Part shown: positions 1-8,304 of the stretch, in pieces
Position numbering within the stretch: position 1 is the first letter of the stretch
Layout: each line of letters begins with the position of its first letter
Assembly (NCBI RefSeq): GCF_001613005.1
Contig: NZ_BDBN01000002.1
Span: forward strand, 62,001-126,000
Direction: 5' to 3'
Source of the DNA: Nocardia nova NBRC 15556
GTDB lineage: Bacteria; Actinomycetota; Actinomycetes; Mycobacteriales; Mycobacteriaceae
Length of the DNA stretch: 64,000 bases
Notes under the pieces: generated by a model
The model's database searches: none
What the model was told of the DNA's origin: nothing
The model's input: only the letters and a program-made list of their open reading frames with translations
Position numbers and translations under genes: made by a program

Positions 1-1283
1 GCCGGGTGGCCGAATCCTCTTCCGTACCAACACCTTCCGGCGCTGCTCGCGCCGACCTCCCACTGGCGGGCATCACCATCCTCGAGCTCGGCTCCATGTT
101 CGCGGGTCCCTATGCTGCCACCCTCCTGGCCGATCTGGGCGCCCGCGTGCTCAAAGTGGAGCCGTTGGGCGGTGACACCATTCGCGGTCTGGTCCCGTTC
201 CCGGAGGCGGGCGGCGCGAAAGTGATGCAGGGCAAGGAATCCATCGCCCTCGATATGCACTCACCGGAGGGCCTGGCGATCGTGCACCGGCTCGCCCAGC
301 AGGCCGACGTGGTGTTGCAGACCTACCGTGCGGGAGCCGCCGAGCGAGCCGGAGTCGACGCTGCGACCCTGACCGCGCTCAATCCCAGGCTCGTCTATCT
401 GTGCGCACCGGGCTACGGGATCGACGGACCGTACGGCGGCAAGCCCGCCTACGCTCCGTCGATCGGCGCGGCAACCGGCCTCGGCCTGACCGACGTGCCA
501 GATGTGGTCGCGCGAGCCGACAACCTCGACGAGGTCAAGGCCGCGGTGATCCGGCTCTATGCCGCGGCCGCCAACCTCTCGGTGCAGGCGGACGGGGTCG
601 CGGCACTCGGCGCGGCATCGGCGATGCTGCTCGGATTGCTCGCCCGCCGCCTGGGCCGGCCACTGGGCACCTTGACCACCACCATGATCGCCACCGGAAC
701 ACACGCGCTGGTGGACCGCAACGTCGACTACCCGGGTCGCGGCGAAGCATTGCGCCCCGACCCTGACATGTACGGCTACAGCGCCCTCTACCGCCTCTAC
801 CGGGCCGCGGACGGCTGGATCTTCCTGGCCGCGCCGCTCGAACACGAATGGGCGGACCTCATCGCCGCGATGGAGCCGCACCTACGACTGGCCGACGACC
901 CCCGCTTCGCCACCGCGATCGCCCGCATCGACAACGACGACGCGCTCGCCGAGGCGCTGGCGAGAGTGTTCGCGACACGCGCGAAAGCGTTGTGGGAGAA
1001 GGAACTCGGCGCGGCAGACGTCGGTTGCGTGGCGGTCGCCGAGCAGGTCGCCGAGAAGACACTGCAGGAGGACGAATTCTTCGAGGCCGGCTACGGCGTG
1101 CTGGCCGTGCACCCGACCTTCGATGTCCACCGCCGCCTCAGCCCCGCCACCACGTTCTCGCGGTCCCGCACCAAAGCCGACGGCGGTTGCCTGACGGGCG
1201 AGCACACAGACGCGCTGCTCACCGAGATCGGTTACGACACAGCGAAAATCGCCGACCTGCACGCCCGCGGGATTGTTGCCTGA
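1..1283 (+). CDS. CaiB/BaiF-family CoA-transferase (5' end probably outside window)
   Basis: Class III CoA-transferase, which moves CoA from an acyl-CoA donor to a carboxylic acid in the cytosol. The readable part is about 425 residues. It opens with a Ser/Ala/Pro-rich stretch that looks like an interdomain linker, then the family N-terminal fold (LAGITILELGSMFAGPYAA) and the conserved GKESIALD region. An Asp near residue 196 (QADGVAALGAASAML) sits where the family carries its acyl-accepting aspartate. A GTG at base 6 could be the start, but no ribosome site can be seen because only five bases precede it. The linker-like start resembles the middle of the double CoA-transferase encoded near 25-27 kb, so I suspect this is the second half of an ~800-residue tandem protein. 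Family call is firm; substrate unknown. Confidence 0.85.
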   Translation, partial: RVAESSSVPTPSGAARADLPLAGITILELGSMFAGPYAATLLADLGARVLKVEPLGGDTIRGLVPFPEAGGAKVMQGKESIALDMHSPEGLAIVHRLAQQADVVLQTYRAGAAERAGVDAATLTALNPRLVYLCAPGYGIDGPYGGKPAYAPSIGAATGLGLTDVPDVVARADNLDEVKAAVIRLYAAAANLSVQADGVAALGAASAMLLGLLARRLGRPLGTLTTTMIATGTHALVDRNVDYPGRGEALRPDPDMYGYSALYRLYRAADGWIFLAAPLEHEWADLIAAMEPHLRLADDPRFATAIARIDNDDALAEALARVFATRAKALWEKELGAADVGCVAVAEQVAEKTLQEDEFFEAGYGVLAVHPTFDVHRRLSPATTFSRSRTKADGGCLTGEHTDALLTEIGYDTAKIADLHARGIVA

Positions 1284-1418
1284 CCCCCTCATCTGCCCGC
1301 TCGCACCCGCGGCGGGGAATCCGGCGACCCTCGACCTCAGCATGTCGAGCAGGCCGCCAAATCATTCGCCCGTTTGGTGCGCAACCCATGTTTGCACACC
1401 CATGGAAAGTGAGAAAAA

Positions 1419-1930
1419 GTGCGCTATTCCACCTGGGCGGCGGCCGCCCTCGTGTCCTTGGCCGCCACCGCTTCCGTCGCCGCGGCCGGCCCCGCCCTCG
1501 CGCGAGCGGATCAGCCGATCTCGGCCGCACCCGCGCAGGCCGGTGCGGCAGCCCCCGTCGCCGAGCCCGACCGACATCCGGCGTCGTCGGATATTGCGGG
1601 CCAAGCGAATACGGCCGCGGAACCGGCGCAGTCCGCGCCGGGCGACCTCATGTCGGATATCAACCAATCCGTGGCCGCGGCTGTCCGTTCGGAATCGCCA
1701 CCGGCGGAACACTGTTGTCGCTAGCCAGTGCGGGAACGATGACCATTCCGGCGGTTGCGGCAACCTGTGTAGTCGGCGCGGTGGCCGTCGGCGGATTGGG
1801 CGCCGGCCTCGGTGGCGCCGCGGTGGCCATTCCGGTCGGCATCGCGGCCGGGACACAGAAGTTCAATCAGCTCCAGGCCCAGCGGGCACAGGGCGCGGCG
1901 ACCCCGCCGGGCCATCGAACCGGCAGCTGA
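1419..1930 (+). pseudogene. Secreted alanine-rich protein with an internal frameshift
   Basis: Starts at a GTG preceded by a GGAAAG-type ribosome site. It encodes a clear Sec signal peptide: Arg near the N-terminus, an Ala/Leu-rich core, then AGPALARA. A low-complexity Ala/Pro region follows. The first frame ends after about 101 residues with an atypical Cys-Cys-Arg tail. The frame one base back, from about position 1685 to the stop at 1928-1930, continues sensibly: PFGIATGGTLLSLASAG and then a Gly/Ala/Val-rich hydrophobic segment. Joining the frames gives a protein of about 170 residues with the architecture of small secreted nocardial proteins (signal peptide, disordered region, PFxIATGG, hydrophobic glycine-rich tail). 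I infer a one-base loss near 1675-1690, either real or a sequencing error. Function unknown. Confidence 0.6.
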
Positions 1931-2121
1931 AGCACCCGCGATGTTCCGGCACGGTCCGACGCCGGGCAGCCGGAACATCGCCATAACACAGTCCGGTGCG
2001 CTGTGCTGCGATACCTATTAAACCTAGTACGATAGATTCTCACGATCAGGAAACTCCCTCGTTCCTGTCACGGCAGCCCCCGCCGGGCAACCGGTCAGCG
2101 ACACGAGGTTCGTACCAGATG

Positions 2122-2136
2122 GTTAACTTGGTTAAC
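2122..2136. promoter_or_regulatory. GTTAAC-N3-GTTAAC operator candidate upstream of GntR gene
   Basis: Two copies of the palindromic hexamer GTTAAC separated by three bases lie 26 bases before the GTG of the downstream GntR gene, just ahead of its GGAGG ribosome site. FCD-type GntR proteins commonly bind short inverted repeats and control themselves, so this is a plausible autoregulatory site. A second AT-rich element, ACCTAGTA at 2022-2029, lies about 100 bases further upstream and resembles sites ahead of other genes in the window. Binding is inferred only. Confidence 0.4.
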
Positions 2137-2161
2137 GAATACGATCTACGGGAGGAATTAC

Positions 2162-2956
2162 GTGGCTGACAGGGCCTCAGCACCGATCTTCGATTCGCGC
2201 AGTACGGCGGCACGCCCGATCCGGACGCCGAAGACAGCCCAGCTCGTCGCACGCAACCTCCGGCGCATGATCATCGACGGCGAACTGAAGGACGGCGACC
2301 ATCTCCCACACGAGGCCGAGTTGATGGAACACTACTCCGTCAGCCGCCCGACGCTGCGCGAGGCGGTCCGTGTCCTGGAATCCGAGCGCCTGGTCGAGGT
2401 GCGGCGCGGATCCCGCTCCGGCGCACGCGTGTGCGTTCCCGGGCCCGAGATCGTGGCGCGACCGGCGTCACTGCTGCTCGAACTGTCCGGCGCGACGGTC
2501 GCCGACGTATTCGTCGCTCGCGAGGCCATCGAACCCGACGCAGCCCGGATTCTCGCGACCGACGGCACCGAGGAAGATTTCGACGAACTCGAGCGCATCG
2601 TCGACGAAGAAATCCCCGCGGCCTTCGCCTCCGACAACCTGGCCGCCGGCACGTCCGCCTTCCACCTGCGGATCGTGCAGTTGTCCGGCAACGCGACGCT
2701 GGCCATCATCGCCGGCATGCTGCACGAGATCACCGAGCGCCACACCGGCGCGGTACTGCTCGAGACCCGCGCGGACAAGGAACGCTATGAAGCCTCCTAC
2801 AAGCTCGAGATCCGATCCTGCCGGCGGCTGATCAAACTGCTGCGCGCCCGCGACGCGGACGGAGCCTTCGCGCACTGGCAGAAACACATGGTCAACGCTC
2901 GCATGTCGCTGCTCGAGGGCCGCGAAAACGTCCAGGTGCGCGACATTCTCGACTGA
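2162..2956 (+). CDS. GntR-family regulator, FadR/FCD type
   Basis: Transcription factor of 264 residues. The N-terminal winged helix-turn-helix (about 25-95) carries the GntR signature, with LPHEAELMEHYSVSRPTLR and the following recognition helix. The C-terminal all-helical FCD domain (about 110-240) binds an acyl or organic acid ligand in family members. GTG start with a strong GGAGG at 2151-2155. The protein is clearly paralogous to the regulator starting at 4591: same order, similar HTH, similar FHxxI and HW..HM segments. The two flank a MaoC hydratase gene. It is transcribed convergently with that gene, with a strong hairpin between them. A local fatty-acyl-CoA catabolic repressor is likely; the ligand is unknown. 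Confidence 0.9.
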   Translation: MADRASAPIFDSRSTAARPIRTPKTAQLVARNLRRMIIDGELKDGDHLPHEAELMEHYSVSRPTLREAVRVLESERLVEVRRGSRSGARVCVPGPEIVARPASLLLELSGATVADVFVAREAIEPDAARILATDGTEEDFDELERIVDEEIPAAFASDNLAAGTSAFHLRIVQLSGNATLAIIAGMLHEITERHTGAVLLETRADKERYEASYKLEIRSCRRLIKLLRARDADGAFAHWQKHMVNARMSLLEGRENVQVRDILD

Positions 2957-3049
2957 CGCGCGCGGGTATCTTCGCCGTGAAGTCCGAAACTGTTGCGCTG
3001 CAACAATGTTCGGCCCGGCGTGGATGTGGGCGATCCTTCTACGCACATG

Positions 3050-3096
3050 GAACGAACTCGCCGGGGTGGACGGAACACACCTCGGCGAGTTCGTTC
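3050..3096. terminator. Bidirectional hairpin terminator candidate
   Basis: A perfect 14-base inverted repeat (GAACGAACTCGCCG and its complement) encloses a 19-base loop, in which GGTG and CACC can pair further. It lies between two convergent genes, GntR and the MaoC hydratase, which is where a shared terminator is expected. There is no clear U-tract, as is common in high-GC actinobacteria. Confidence 0.7.
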
Positions 3097-3138
3097 GGGA
3101 TCCGGTCGGTGACGAACCGGATTCGGGTAGTGAAGTTT

Positions 3139-4416
3139 TCAGTCGGAGCTACGCGCCGCGGCGCGTAGCTCGCCGTGCCGGGCGAGCATCTGCGCGGCGA
3201 CCACCTCGAGTTGCTTCGGCGGCGTCGGCAGGGCGACCAGGCCGCCCTCGCGGCTCGGCACCGCGATGGTGGCGGTCGCCGGGCAGGTGACCTCGCCACG
3301 CTGGCTGGTGCCGCGGAACTCCACATCGACCAGATAGCGGCCGCCGTCGACCCGCTTGCCGACGACCTCACCGGTGATGGTGTGAGTGTCGCCCTGGTAG
3401 TTGAACTTTCGCATCTGGCTCGACATGCTCACCAACCACGCGTCGTCGCCCATCCAGTCGGTGAGATAGTGCGAGAGCCAGCAGTCGCGCATCATGCCGT
3501 AGTCGTAGGCGGCGGGCAGGCCGATGGACCGGGCATAATCACTGTCCCAGTGAATACGCTGAGCGACATCGGGAATGCCCTGTTCGTTCGGGATGTAGAA
3601 CGGTGCGATGCGCTGCCGGTTCAGGTAGGTCAGGCGGCCTGTCGAGGGCGTGTAGGGCGCGAACCCGTAACCGCCGGAATGGAACACGACCATATCGGTG
3701 GTGGTGAGCGGCCCCTTGGCCATGGTGCCGAGGGATTCACCGACCGAAACATCCTCGTAGTACCGGGTATTCGCACCCCGGCGCTGTTCGGCCGCGTAGA
3801 TCTCGTCGATCTTCGCGATGTCCTCGGGGGTGTAGGAGGCCGGTTCGATCCCCTGATACTTGTTGCGCTTCTTCGACTCGTGGCGCTCGGTGTGGATGGT
3901 GATGACCTTCTGCACCTGCACGATCTCGGCGCGCTGGTTCATCTGCACATGCGAGCGGGTGACGATCAGCGACCGGCCGGCGAACTCGGACTCCTTGAGC
4001 TCCACGTCGCTGAACCCCTGGAACGAGTACAGGGTGTCACCGTCGTATACCGGACGGTACCAGTCGGTGGTCGTTCCCGAGACGAAGACGTGGATGCCAC
4101 GGAACGACGGACGGCGCTGCTCTTTCGGTATCGGATCCGCGCGCAGCTCCCGGGTGAGGGCGATGTTGATCATCGGCGGCGCGATCTGGCCGCCCCATCG
4201 GGTGCCGGGGCCGTACTCCTCGTCGACGAACAGCGGATTGTCGTCTCCGTAGCTGCGCGCGAAATTGCGCATGACATCGGGCGTGGCGCGGGTGAACTGC
4301 TCGCGCTGGGTCACCGCGTGGTAGATGCCGACCAGGTCGTGTGCGCGTTGAATGTCCTCGTCGCGGAAGGTGTACACCTTCGGTGCGTCCGTCTGCTTTT
4401 CTTCCGCCGTCGTCAT
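3139..4416 (-). CDS. MaoC-like acyl dehydratase / enoyl-CoA hydratase with two hot-dog domains
   Basis: Two-domain hot-dog protein of 425 residues. The N-terminal half matches the FAS1-like/MaoC_N dehydratase domain (YGDDNPLFVDEEYG, then GGQIAPPMI). The C-terminal half is a second MaoC-like domain (HWDSDYARSIGLPAAYDYG). Members hydrate enoyl-CoA thioesters or dehydrate 3-hydroxyacyl-CoA. I start it at the ATG at 4416 because GGAGGT lies about eight bases upstream; upstream in-frame codons look non-coding. It sits between two GntR genes, convergent with the first and divergent from the second, so either could control it. The last codons form a long perfect palindrome. Substrate unknown. Confidence 0.85.
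   Translation of the reverse strand: MTTAEEKQTDAPKVYTFRDEDIQRAHDLVGIYHAVTQREQFTRATPDVMRNFARSYGDDNPLFVDEEYGPGTRWGGQIAPPMINIALTRELRADPIPKEQRRPSFRGIHVFVSGTTTDWYRPVYDGDTLYSFQGFSDVELKESEFAGRSLIVTRSHVQMNQRAEIVQVQKVITIHTERHESKKRNKYQGIEPASYTPEDIAKIDEIYAAEQRRGANTRYYEDVSVGESLGTMAKGPLTTTDMVVFHSGGYGFAPYTPSTGRLTYLNRQRIAPFYIPNEQGIPDVAQRIHWDSDYARSIGLPAAYDYGMMRDCWLSHYLTDWMGDDAWLVSMSSQMRKFNYQGDTHTITGEVVGKRVDGGRYLVDVEFRGTSQRGEVTCPATATIAVPSREGGLVALPTPPKQLEVVAAQMLARHGELRAAARSSD
3146..3171. repeat. 26-base perfect palindrome inside the 3' end of the MaoC gene
   Basis: The half GAGCTACGCGCCG is followed at once by its exact reverse complement, with no loop. It encodes the last residues before the stop codon (around ELRAAARSS). 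It lies 50 bases from the 3050-3096 hairpin, so the region between the convergent genes carries two strong dyads. It could help termination, protect the mRNA 3' end, or be chance in GC-rich coding sequence. Confidence 0.8.
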
Positions 4417-4560
4417 CCGTACTACCTCCATGGTCGTGAGCTGATGCGGGCCCGCGCTGCGATTCGGCGGCCGAGCCCCGTACCCGAGGGGCGCATTTCT
4501 CACCTTACATAGAAAGTAAACTAAGTAAAAGAGGTTGACGACAACCGTTAAAGCAGATCG

Positions 4561-4590
4561 TTATCTAAGTTAGCGATGTAGACTGCGGCG
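4561..4590 (+). promoter_or_regulatory. Leaderless promoter and operator-like element before second GntR gene
   Basis: TAGACT at 4579-4584 fits the actinobacterial -10 pattern TANNNT. It ends seven bases before the GTG start, and no ribosome site is visible, so the transcript is probably leaderless. Directly upstream, TTATCTAAGTTA (4561-4572) matches 9 of 12 positions of the palindrome TAACCTAGGTTA. It is a candidate operator shared with the divergent MaoC gene. Confidence 0.5.
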
Positions 4591-5400
4591 GTGACCACTA
4601 TCGACGTCAACTCGTCCCAGGAGTTCCCTCCGGGACTTTCGGTGCGGGCACCGAAGACGGCGGAACTTGTGGCCATGCGACTGCGAAGCAGCATCGTGCA
4701 CGGCGAACTCCTCGCGGGGGACGTGCTTCCCACCGAGGCCCGGTTGATGGAGGAGTTCGGCGTGTCCCGCCCGACACTGCGCGAAGCCATCCGCATCCTC
4801 GAAGCCGAGGCGCTCATCAGCAGCAGACGCGGTACTCGCGGTGGCGCGCAGGTCACCGGGCCCGACATAGGGGTCGCCGCGCGCTATGTCGGATTGATTC
4901 TGCAGCTGCAGGGCACCACCCTCGCCGATGTGTACGAGGCCAGGATGATCTCCGAACCCGCGTGCGCCGGTCTGCTGGCCGAGCGCCACAGCGAGCAGGA
5001 CCTGCGCGATCTGCGGGCCTGCGTCGAGGCGTTGTCCCGGCTCGGCGACCGCGGCCTGGACTCACCCGCGGCCATGTCCGAATGGTCGGAGCTCACCTCG
5101 CGATTTCATCGGTTGATCACCGAGCGCGCCGGCAACAGGACCCTCGCGGTGCAGGCCGGTGTCGTTCGCGACATCATCGACACCCACCACGCGCATGCGT
5201 TAGCGAAGGGGACGCGAACCGCCGCGCCCGGCAAGGACTTTCAGCTCAATCTGCGTTCGCTGGAGAAGCTCGTAGCTCTGATCGCGGCGGGCGACCGCGA
5301 AGGCGCCCAGCGCCACTGGACCGAGCACATGCGCGCGGCGGGCGAGGGACTTTTCCGGGACGGCTCCGGCGAGACCACCATCGTCGACCTGTTCGCCTGA
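4591..5400 (+). CDS. GntR-family regulator, FadR/FCD type (second paralog)
   Basis: Regulator of 269 residues with an N-terminal winged HTH (about 20-90: LPTEARLMEEFGVSRPTLR) and a C-terminal FCD domain (about 100-250) containing FHRLI and HWTEHM, the metal/ligand-pocket helices of the family. The start is a GTG with no ribosome site but a well-placed -10 box, which suggests a leaderless message. It is divergent from the MaoC hydratase gene and convergent with the acyl-CoA ligase gene. The HTH is close to that of the regulator at 2162, implying a duplicated pair that may recognise related sites. Probable repressor of the adjacent CoA-ester genes; ligand unknown. Confidence 0.9.
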   Translation: MTTIDVNSSQEFPPGLSVRAPKTAELVAMRLRSSIVHGELLAGDVLPTEARLMEEFGVSRPTLREAIRILEAEALISSRRGTRGGAQVTGPDIGVAARYVGLILQLQGTTLADVYEARMISEPACAGLLAERHSEQDLRDLRACVEALSRLGDRGLDSPAAMSEWSELTSRFHRLITERAGNRTLAVQAGVVRDIIDTHHAHALAKGTRTAAPGKDFQLNLRSLEKLVALIAAGDREGAQRHWTEHMRAAGEGLFRDGSGETTIVDLFA

Positions 5401-5424
5401 GACCGCACGGCACGAACCGAAAGG

Positions 5425-5458
5425 CTGGGCCCCCTACCGGATTCGGAAGGCAGCCCAG
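5425..5458. terminator. Hairpin terminator candidate between convergent genes
   Basis: CTGGGC and GCCCAG form the base of a hairpin whose arms continue with CCT/AGG and CCG/CGG around a GATT loop. It lies between the stop codons of the GntR gene (+) and the acyl-CoA ligase gene (-), so it can serve both. Confidence 0.6.
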
Positions 5459-5477
5459 TCTCCGTTCGGGGCGCCGA

Positions 5478-6974
5478 TCAGACCGCGACGTCGTCGGCGA
5501 CGATCCGATCCAGCACGTGCCGGCGGACCAGCTTCCCGGTCTCGGTGCGGGGCAGCTCGTCCCAGTAGACGATCCGCTCCGGCGTTTTGCTGCCGCGCAG
5601 GACATTTCGCACGTGAGCACGCAGCTCCTCGGGATCCAGGACCATGCCCGGGCGCACCACGACGGCCGCCTCGATGCGCTGGCCCCATTCCTCGTCCGGC
5701 ACACCGACGACCGCAGTGTCGAGTACCGCCGGATGCCGCAGGATGACGTCCTCGATCTCCGCCGGCGCGATATTCTCGGCGCCGCGAATGATCGTGTCGT
5801 CCATCCGCCCGCCGATGTAGAGGTAGCCGTCCTCGTCGACGAATCCCTGGTCGCGGGTGTTGAAGAAGCCCCGGTCGTCGACCGCGCGTCCGATGCCCGC
5901 GTACTCGGCGGAGACCTGCTCACCGCGCACACAGATGGTGCCGGTAACGCCGGGGCCCACAGCCGCGTCGTTCGCGTCGCGGATCTCGAGATCGACGCCC
6001 GGCACAACCCGGCCGACCGACCCCAGCCGTGCCCGCACGGCCGGCTCGGAGCTGGCGAGCGCGGCCCGGTGGTCCTCCGGGCCGAGCACCGCGACGGTGG
6101 AACTGGTCTCGGTGAGTCCGTAGGCGTTGACGAATCCGACCTCCGGCCACATCCGCAGCGCCTTCTCGATGACGGAGGTGGGCATCGGTGCCCCGCCGTA
6201 GGCGAGGCTGCGCAGCGAGGGCAGCGCCTTGTCCCCGTCTGCGTCGACGATGCGGGCGAGCATCGTCGGGACGACCAGCGCGTTGGAGATGTCCTCCTCG
6301 CGCGCGAGCTGCAGCCACTGGGCAGGGGTGAACCGTTCCAGCACCAGGGTGCGCCGGCCCGAGTACAGGCTGGTGATCGCATTCGCCACAGCCGCGATGT
6401 GATACGGCGGCACACTGATCAGCGCGGCATCGGTCGGCTCGGCCGAAGCGAATTCGACCGACCCGAATACATAAGAGGTCAGATTATCGTGCCGCAACAA
6501 CACCCCTTTGGGCGCCGAGGTGGTGCCACTGGTGTAGATGACGACGGCCGGGGCCTCGGTCTCCTCGGCATCCGGCACGGCAGCGACCGGCTCGGACGCC
6601 CTGGCCAGCCACTGCGCCGGGGTGAGAACGGTCAGCCCGGCCCGCTCCAGGATCGGAACCTGCGCTTCGTCGGCGATCCCGATCGCGCGCGGATGATTCG
6701 CCAGCAGGGATTCGAGCTGCTCGGCTCCGAGCCGGTAGTTCACCGGCACCAGCGGAACCCCCGCCCGCGCCGCGGCGAACATGGCGACCGGGAACGCGGG
6801 ACCGTTCACTGCGAGGTAGACCACTGAATCCGCGCCGGATTCGCGAATGGCGGCCGCGCCCGCCGCGGACATCTCACCGAGCCGCGCGGCGGTGATGCCG
6901 CCCTCGCGACGACCGATCACCACACGGTCGGAGAAACCGTCGATCGCCATGTCCAGCAGCATCGTCAAATTCAT
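5478..6974 (-). CDS. AMP-binding acyl-CoA synthetase
   Basis: Adenylate-forming ligase of about 498 residues that activates a carboxylic acid as acyl-AMP and then acyl-CoA. The phosphate-binding motif YTSGTTSAPKG, the A5-type motif NAYGLTETSS, GYLYIGGRMDDTIIRGAENI and the C-terminal catalytic lysine (LPRTETGKLVRR) are all present. The ATG at 6974 is chosen over a TTG four codons upstream because TTTGGAG lies just ahead of it. A small conserved gene ends 33 bases upstream on the same strand, so the two are probably co-transcribed, divergent from the dehydrogenase operon starting near 7.5 kb. Substrate class (short, branched or cyclic acid) cannot be read. Confidence 0.92.
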   Translation of the reverse strand: MNLTMLLDMAIDGFSDRVVIGRREGGITAARLGEMSAAGAAAIRESGADSVVYLAVNGPAFPVAMFAAARAGVPLVPVNYRLGAEQLESLLANHPRAIGIADEAQVPILERAGLTVLTPAQWLARASEPVAAVPDAEETEAPAVVIYTSGTTSAPKGVLLRHDNLTSYVFGSVEFASAEPTDAALISVPPYHIAAVANAITSLYSGRRTLVLERFTPAQWLQLAREEDISNALVVPTMLARIVDADGDKALPSLRSLAYGGAPMPTSVIEKALRMWPEVGFVNAYGLTETSSTVAVLGPEDHRAALASSEPAVRARLGSVGRVVPGVDLEIRDANDAAVGPGVTGTICVRGEQVSAEYAGIGRAVDDRGFFNTRDQGFVDEDGYLYIGGRMDDTIIRGAENIAPAEIEDVILRHPAVLDTAVVGVPDEEWGQRIEAAVVVRPGMVLDPEELRAHVRNVLRGSKTPERIVYWDELPRTETGKLVRRHVLDRIVADDVAV

Positions 6975-7007
6975 TCGAAACTCCAAAGATCGTGATCGAG
7001 CCGGCGG

Positions 7008-7316
7008 TCAGTCCGAGGACGGCAGCGGCTTGGCCTGCTTGACCTCGAGCGGGCGGCCCGCGACCGCCAGCGACCCGTCGCCGGCCTTGGTGCACAGCAC
7101 CTCGAGCCCGGCCTCGTCATCTACGTAGCGCTTGCCGAGCAGTGTGCCACCGCGGTGCGCGTCATCGATGCCGCTGCCGTCGCCGAGACCCGCCTTGCCC
7201 ACCACCATGTCCGCGCCACCACAGGTGAGCGCGACATCGCCCGCGGGCGCGCGCACGACGATGAGCGCGGTCGAGTCGGTGGTGCTCGCCAACGACTGGC
7301 CTACCTTCAGAATCAC
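7008..7316 (-). CDS. Conserved small protein of unknown function beside acyl-CoA synthetase
   Basis: About 102 residues, with no signal peptide or membrane segment. It starts with ILKVGQSLAS and holds two separated cysteines (ALTCGG and EVLCTKAG), the segment GTLLGKRYVDDEAGLEVLC, and ends AKPLPSSD. I recall similar short proteins next to acyl-CoA ligases in mycolate actinomycetes, but no function is known to me. The start is a GTG four bases after GGAGG; codons upstream look non-coding. It shares an operon with the ligase gene. The paired cysteines in glycine-rich turns could bind a metal, but that is speculation. Confidence 0.7.
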   Translation of the reverse strand: MILKVGQSLASTTDSTALIVVRAPAGDVALTCGGADMVVGKAGLGDGSGIDDAHRGGTLLGKRYVDDEAGLEVLCTKAGDGSLAVAGRPLEVKQAKPLPSSD

Positions 7317-7398
7317 GGTGCCTCCATCTGTGCCTAGTGCGGACCGGGGTGCATCGCCGGTAGATGGTCCCAATACTGGACCCATCCGTGGCCCCTGT

Positions 7399-7428
7399 CA
7401 CATAGTTAAGATAGTACTATAAGTTATC
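7399..7428. promoter_or_regulatory. AT-rich divergent regulatory region with ATAGTACTAT palindrome
   Basis: Lies between the divergent small gene/ligase operon and the dehydrogenase operon. ATAGTACTAT (7411-7420) is a perfect palindrome with a GT-AC core like many FCD-type GntR operators. It is flanked by CATAGTTAAG and ATAAGTTATC, which resemble the AT-rich elements near 4565 and 10555. It is the most likely control point for both operons. Confidence 0.45.
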
Positions 7429-7517
7429 GAAGCAAGACCCCATCCACACCTTTCGTGGAACCCACCCGCCGAGCGCCCGGACTCGAGGCTCGGCGGATCA
7501 GCGGACAGGAAGCGCAT

Positions 7518-8276
7518 ATGGAGATCAACGGTAAGAACGCGGTCGTCGTCGGCGGCGCCTCCGGTATGGGCAAGGCCAGCGCGCAGGCCCTCGCGGCCAC
7601 CGGCGCGAAGGTGGCCATCCTCGACCGGGAATCGAGCGACGGCAAGGCCATCGCCCAGGACATCGGCGGCATCTTCGAACCCATCGACATCACCGATTTC
7701 GATGGAGCCGAAGCGGCCCTCGCGGCCGCCGTCGCCGAACTGGGCGGCCTGCACATCGCGGTCAACACCGCGGGCGGCGGCACCGCCAAGAAGACCCTCG
7801 GCCGCAGCGGTCCGCACGATCTCGAGACCTTCCGCCAGGTCGTCGATCTGAATCTGATCGCCACGTTCAATCTGAACCGGCTCCAGGCGTTCCACATGAG
7901 CAAGAACGAGCCCGAGGATTCGGAGCGCGGGGTCATCGTCAACACCTCGTCGATCGCGGCGTTCGAGGGGCAGATCGGCCAGGTCGCCTACACCGCATCC
8001 AAGGCCGGTATCGCCGGAATGGCCTTGGTCATGGCGCGTGACCTCGGCCCCCAGGGCATCCGGGTACTGGCCATCGCGCCGAGCCTGTTCGCCACCGGCG
8101 CCACCGCCGCGTTCACCGACGAGCAGGTCGCGCCGCTGGTGGCCGATGCCGCGTTCCCGAAGCGCATGGGGCGGCCGGAGGAGTACGCGAAACTCGCGCT
8201 CGCCATCGTCGACAACCAGATGCTGAACGGTCAATGCTTGCGCTTGGACGCCGGCCAGCGGTTCGCACCGCGCTGA
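7518..8276 (+). CDS. Short-chain dehydrogenase, 3-hydroxyacyl-CoA dehydrogenase (HSD10-like)
   Basis: NAD-dependent SDR of 252 residues. The nucleotide-binding motif GGASGMGKA lies at about 12-20. The catalytic Ser-Tyr-Lys set is readable as NTSSIAAFEG...YTASKAG. The chain is closest in style to type II 3-hydroxyacyl-CoA/3-hydroxy-2-methylacyl-CoA dehydrogenases: an NTAGGG turn, a long SKNEPEDSERGVIVNTSS insert and the C-terminal QMLNGQCLRLDAG. I chose the ATG after AGGAAG rather than an upstream GTG. It precedes the fused acyl-CoA dehydrogenase gene by 28 bases, so the two supply two beta-oxidation steps from one transcript. Confidence 0.9.
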   Translation: MEINGKNAVVVGGASGMGKASAQALAATGAKVAILDRESSDGKAIAQDIGGIFEPIDITDFDGAEAALAAAVAELGGLHIAVNTAGGGTAKKTLGRSGPHDLETFRQVVDLNLIATFNLNRLQAFHMSKNEPEDSERGVIVNTSSIAAFEGQIGQVAYTASKAGIAGMALVMARDLGPQGIRVLAIAPSLFATGATAAFTDEQVAPLVADAAFPKRMGRPEEYAKLALAIVDNQMLNGQCLRLDAGQRFAPR

Positions 8277-8304
8277 CCCGTCCACCACCAGCTAGGAGAT
8301 TTCC

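Noticed and set aside
1419..1930. Programmed -1 ribosomal frameshifting as an explanation for the split secreted protein.
   Set aside because: No slippery heptamer or downstream pseudoknot could be recognised at the junction, so a plain mutation or sequencing error is more likely.
3175..4512. A 445-codon plus-strand frame over the MaoC hydratase gene.
   Set aside because: It is an antisense shadow: no ribosome site, no recognisable motif and codon bias set by the opposite gene.
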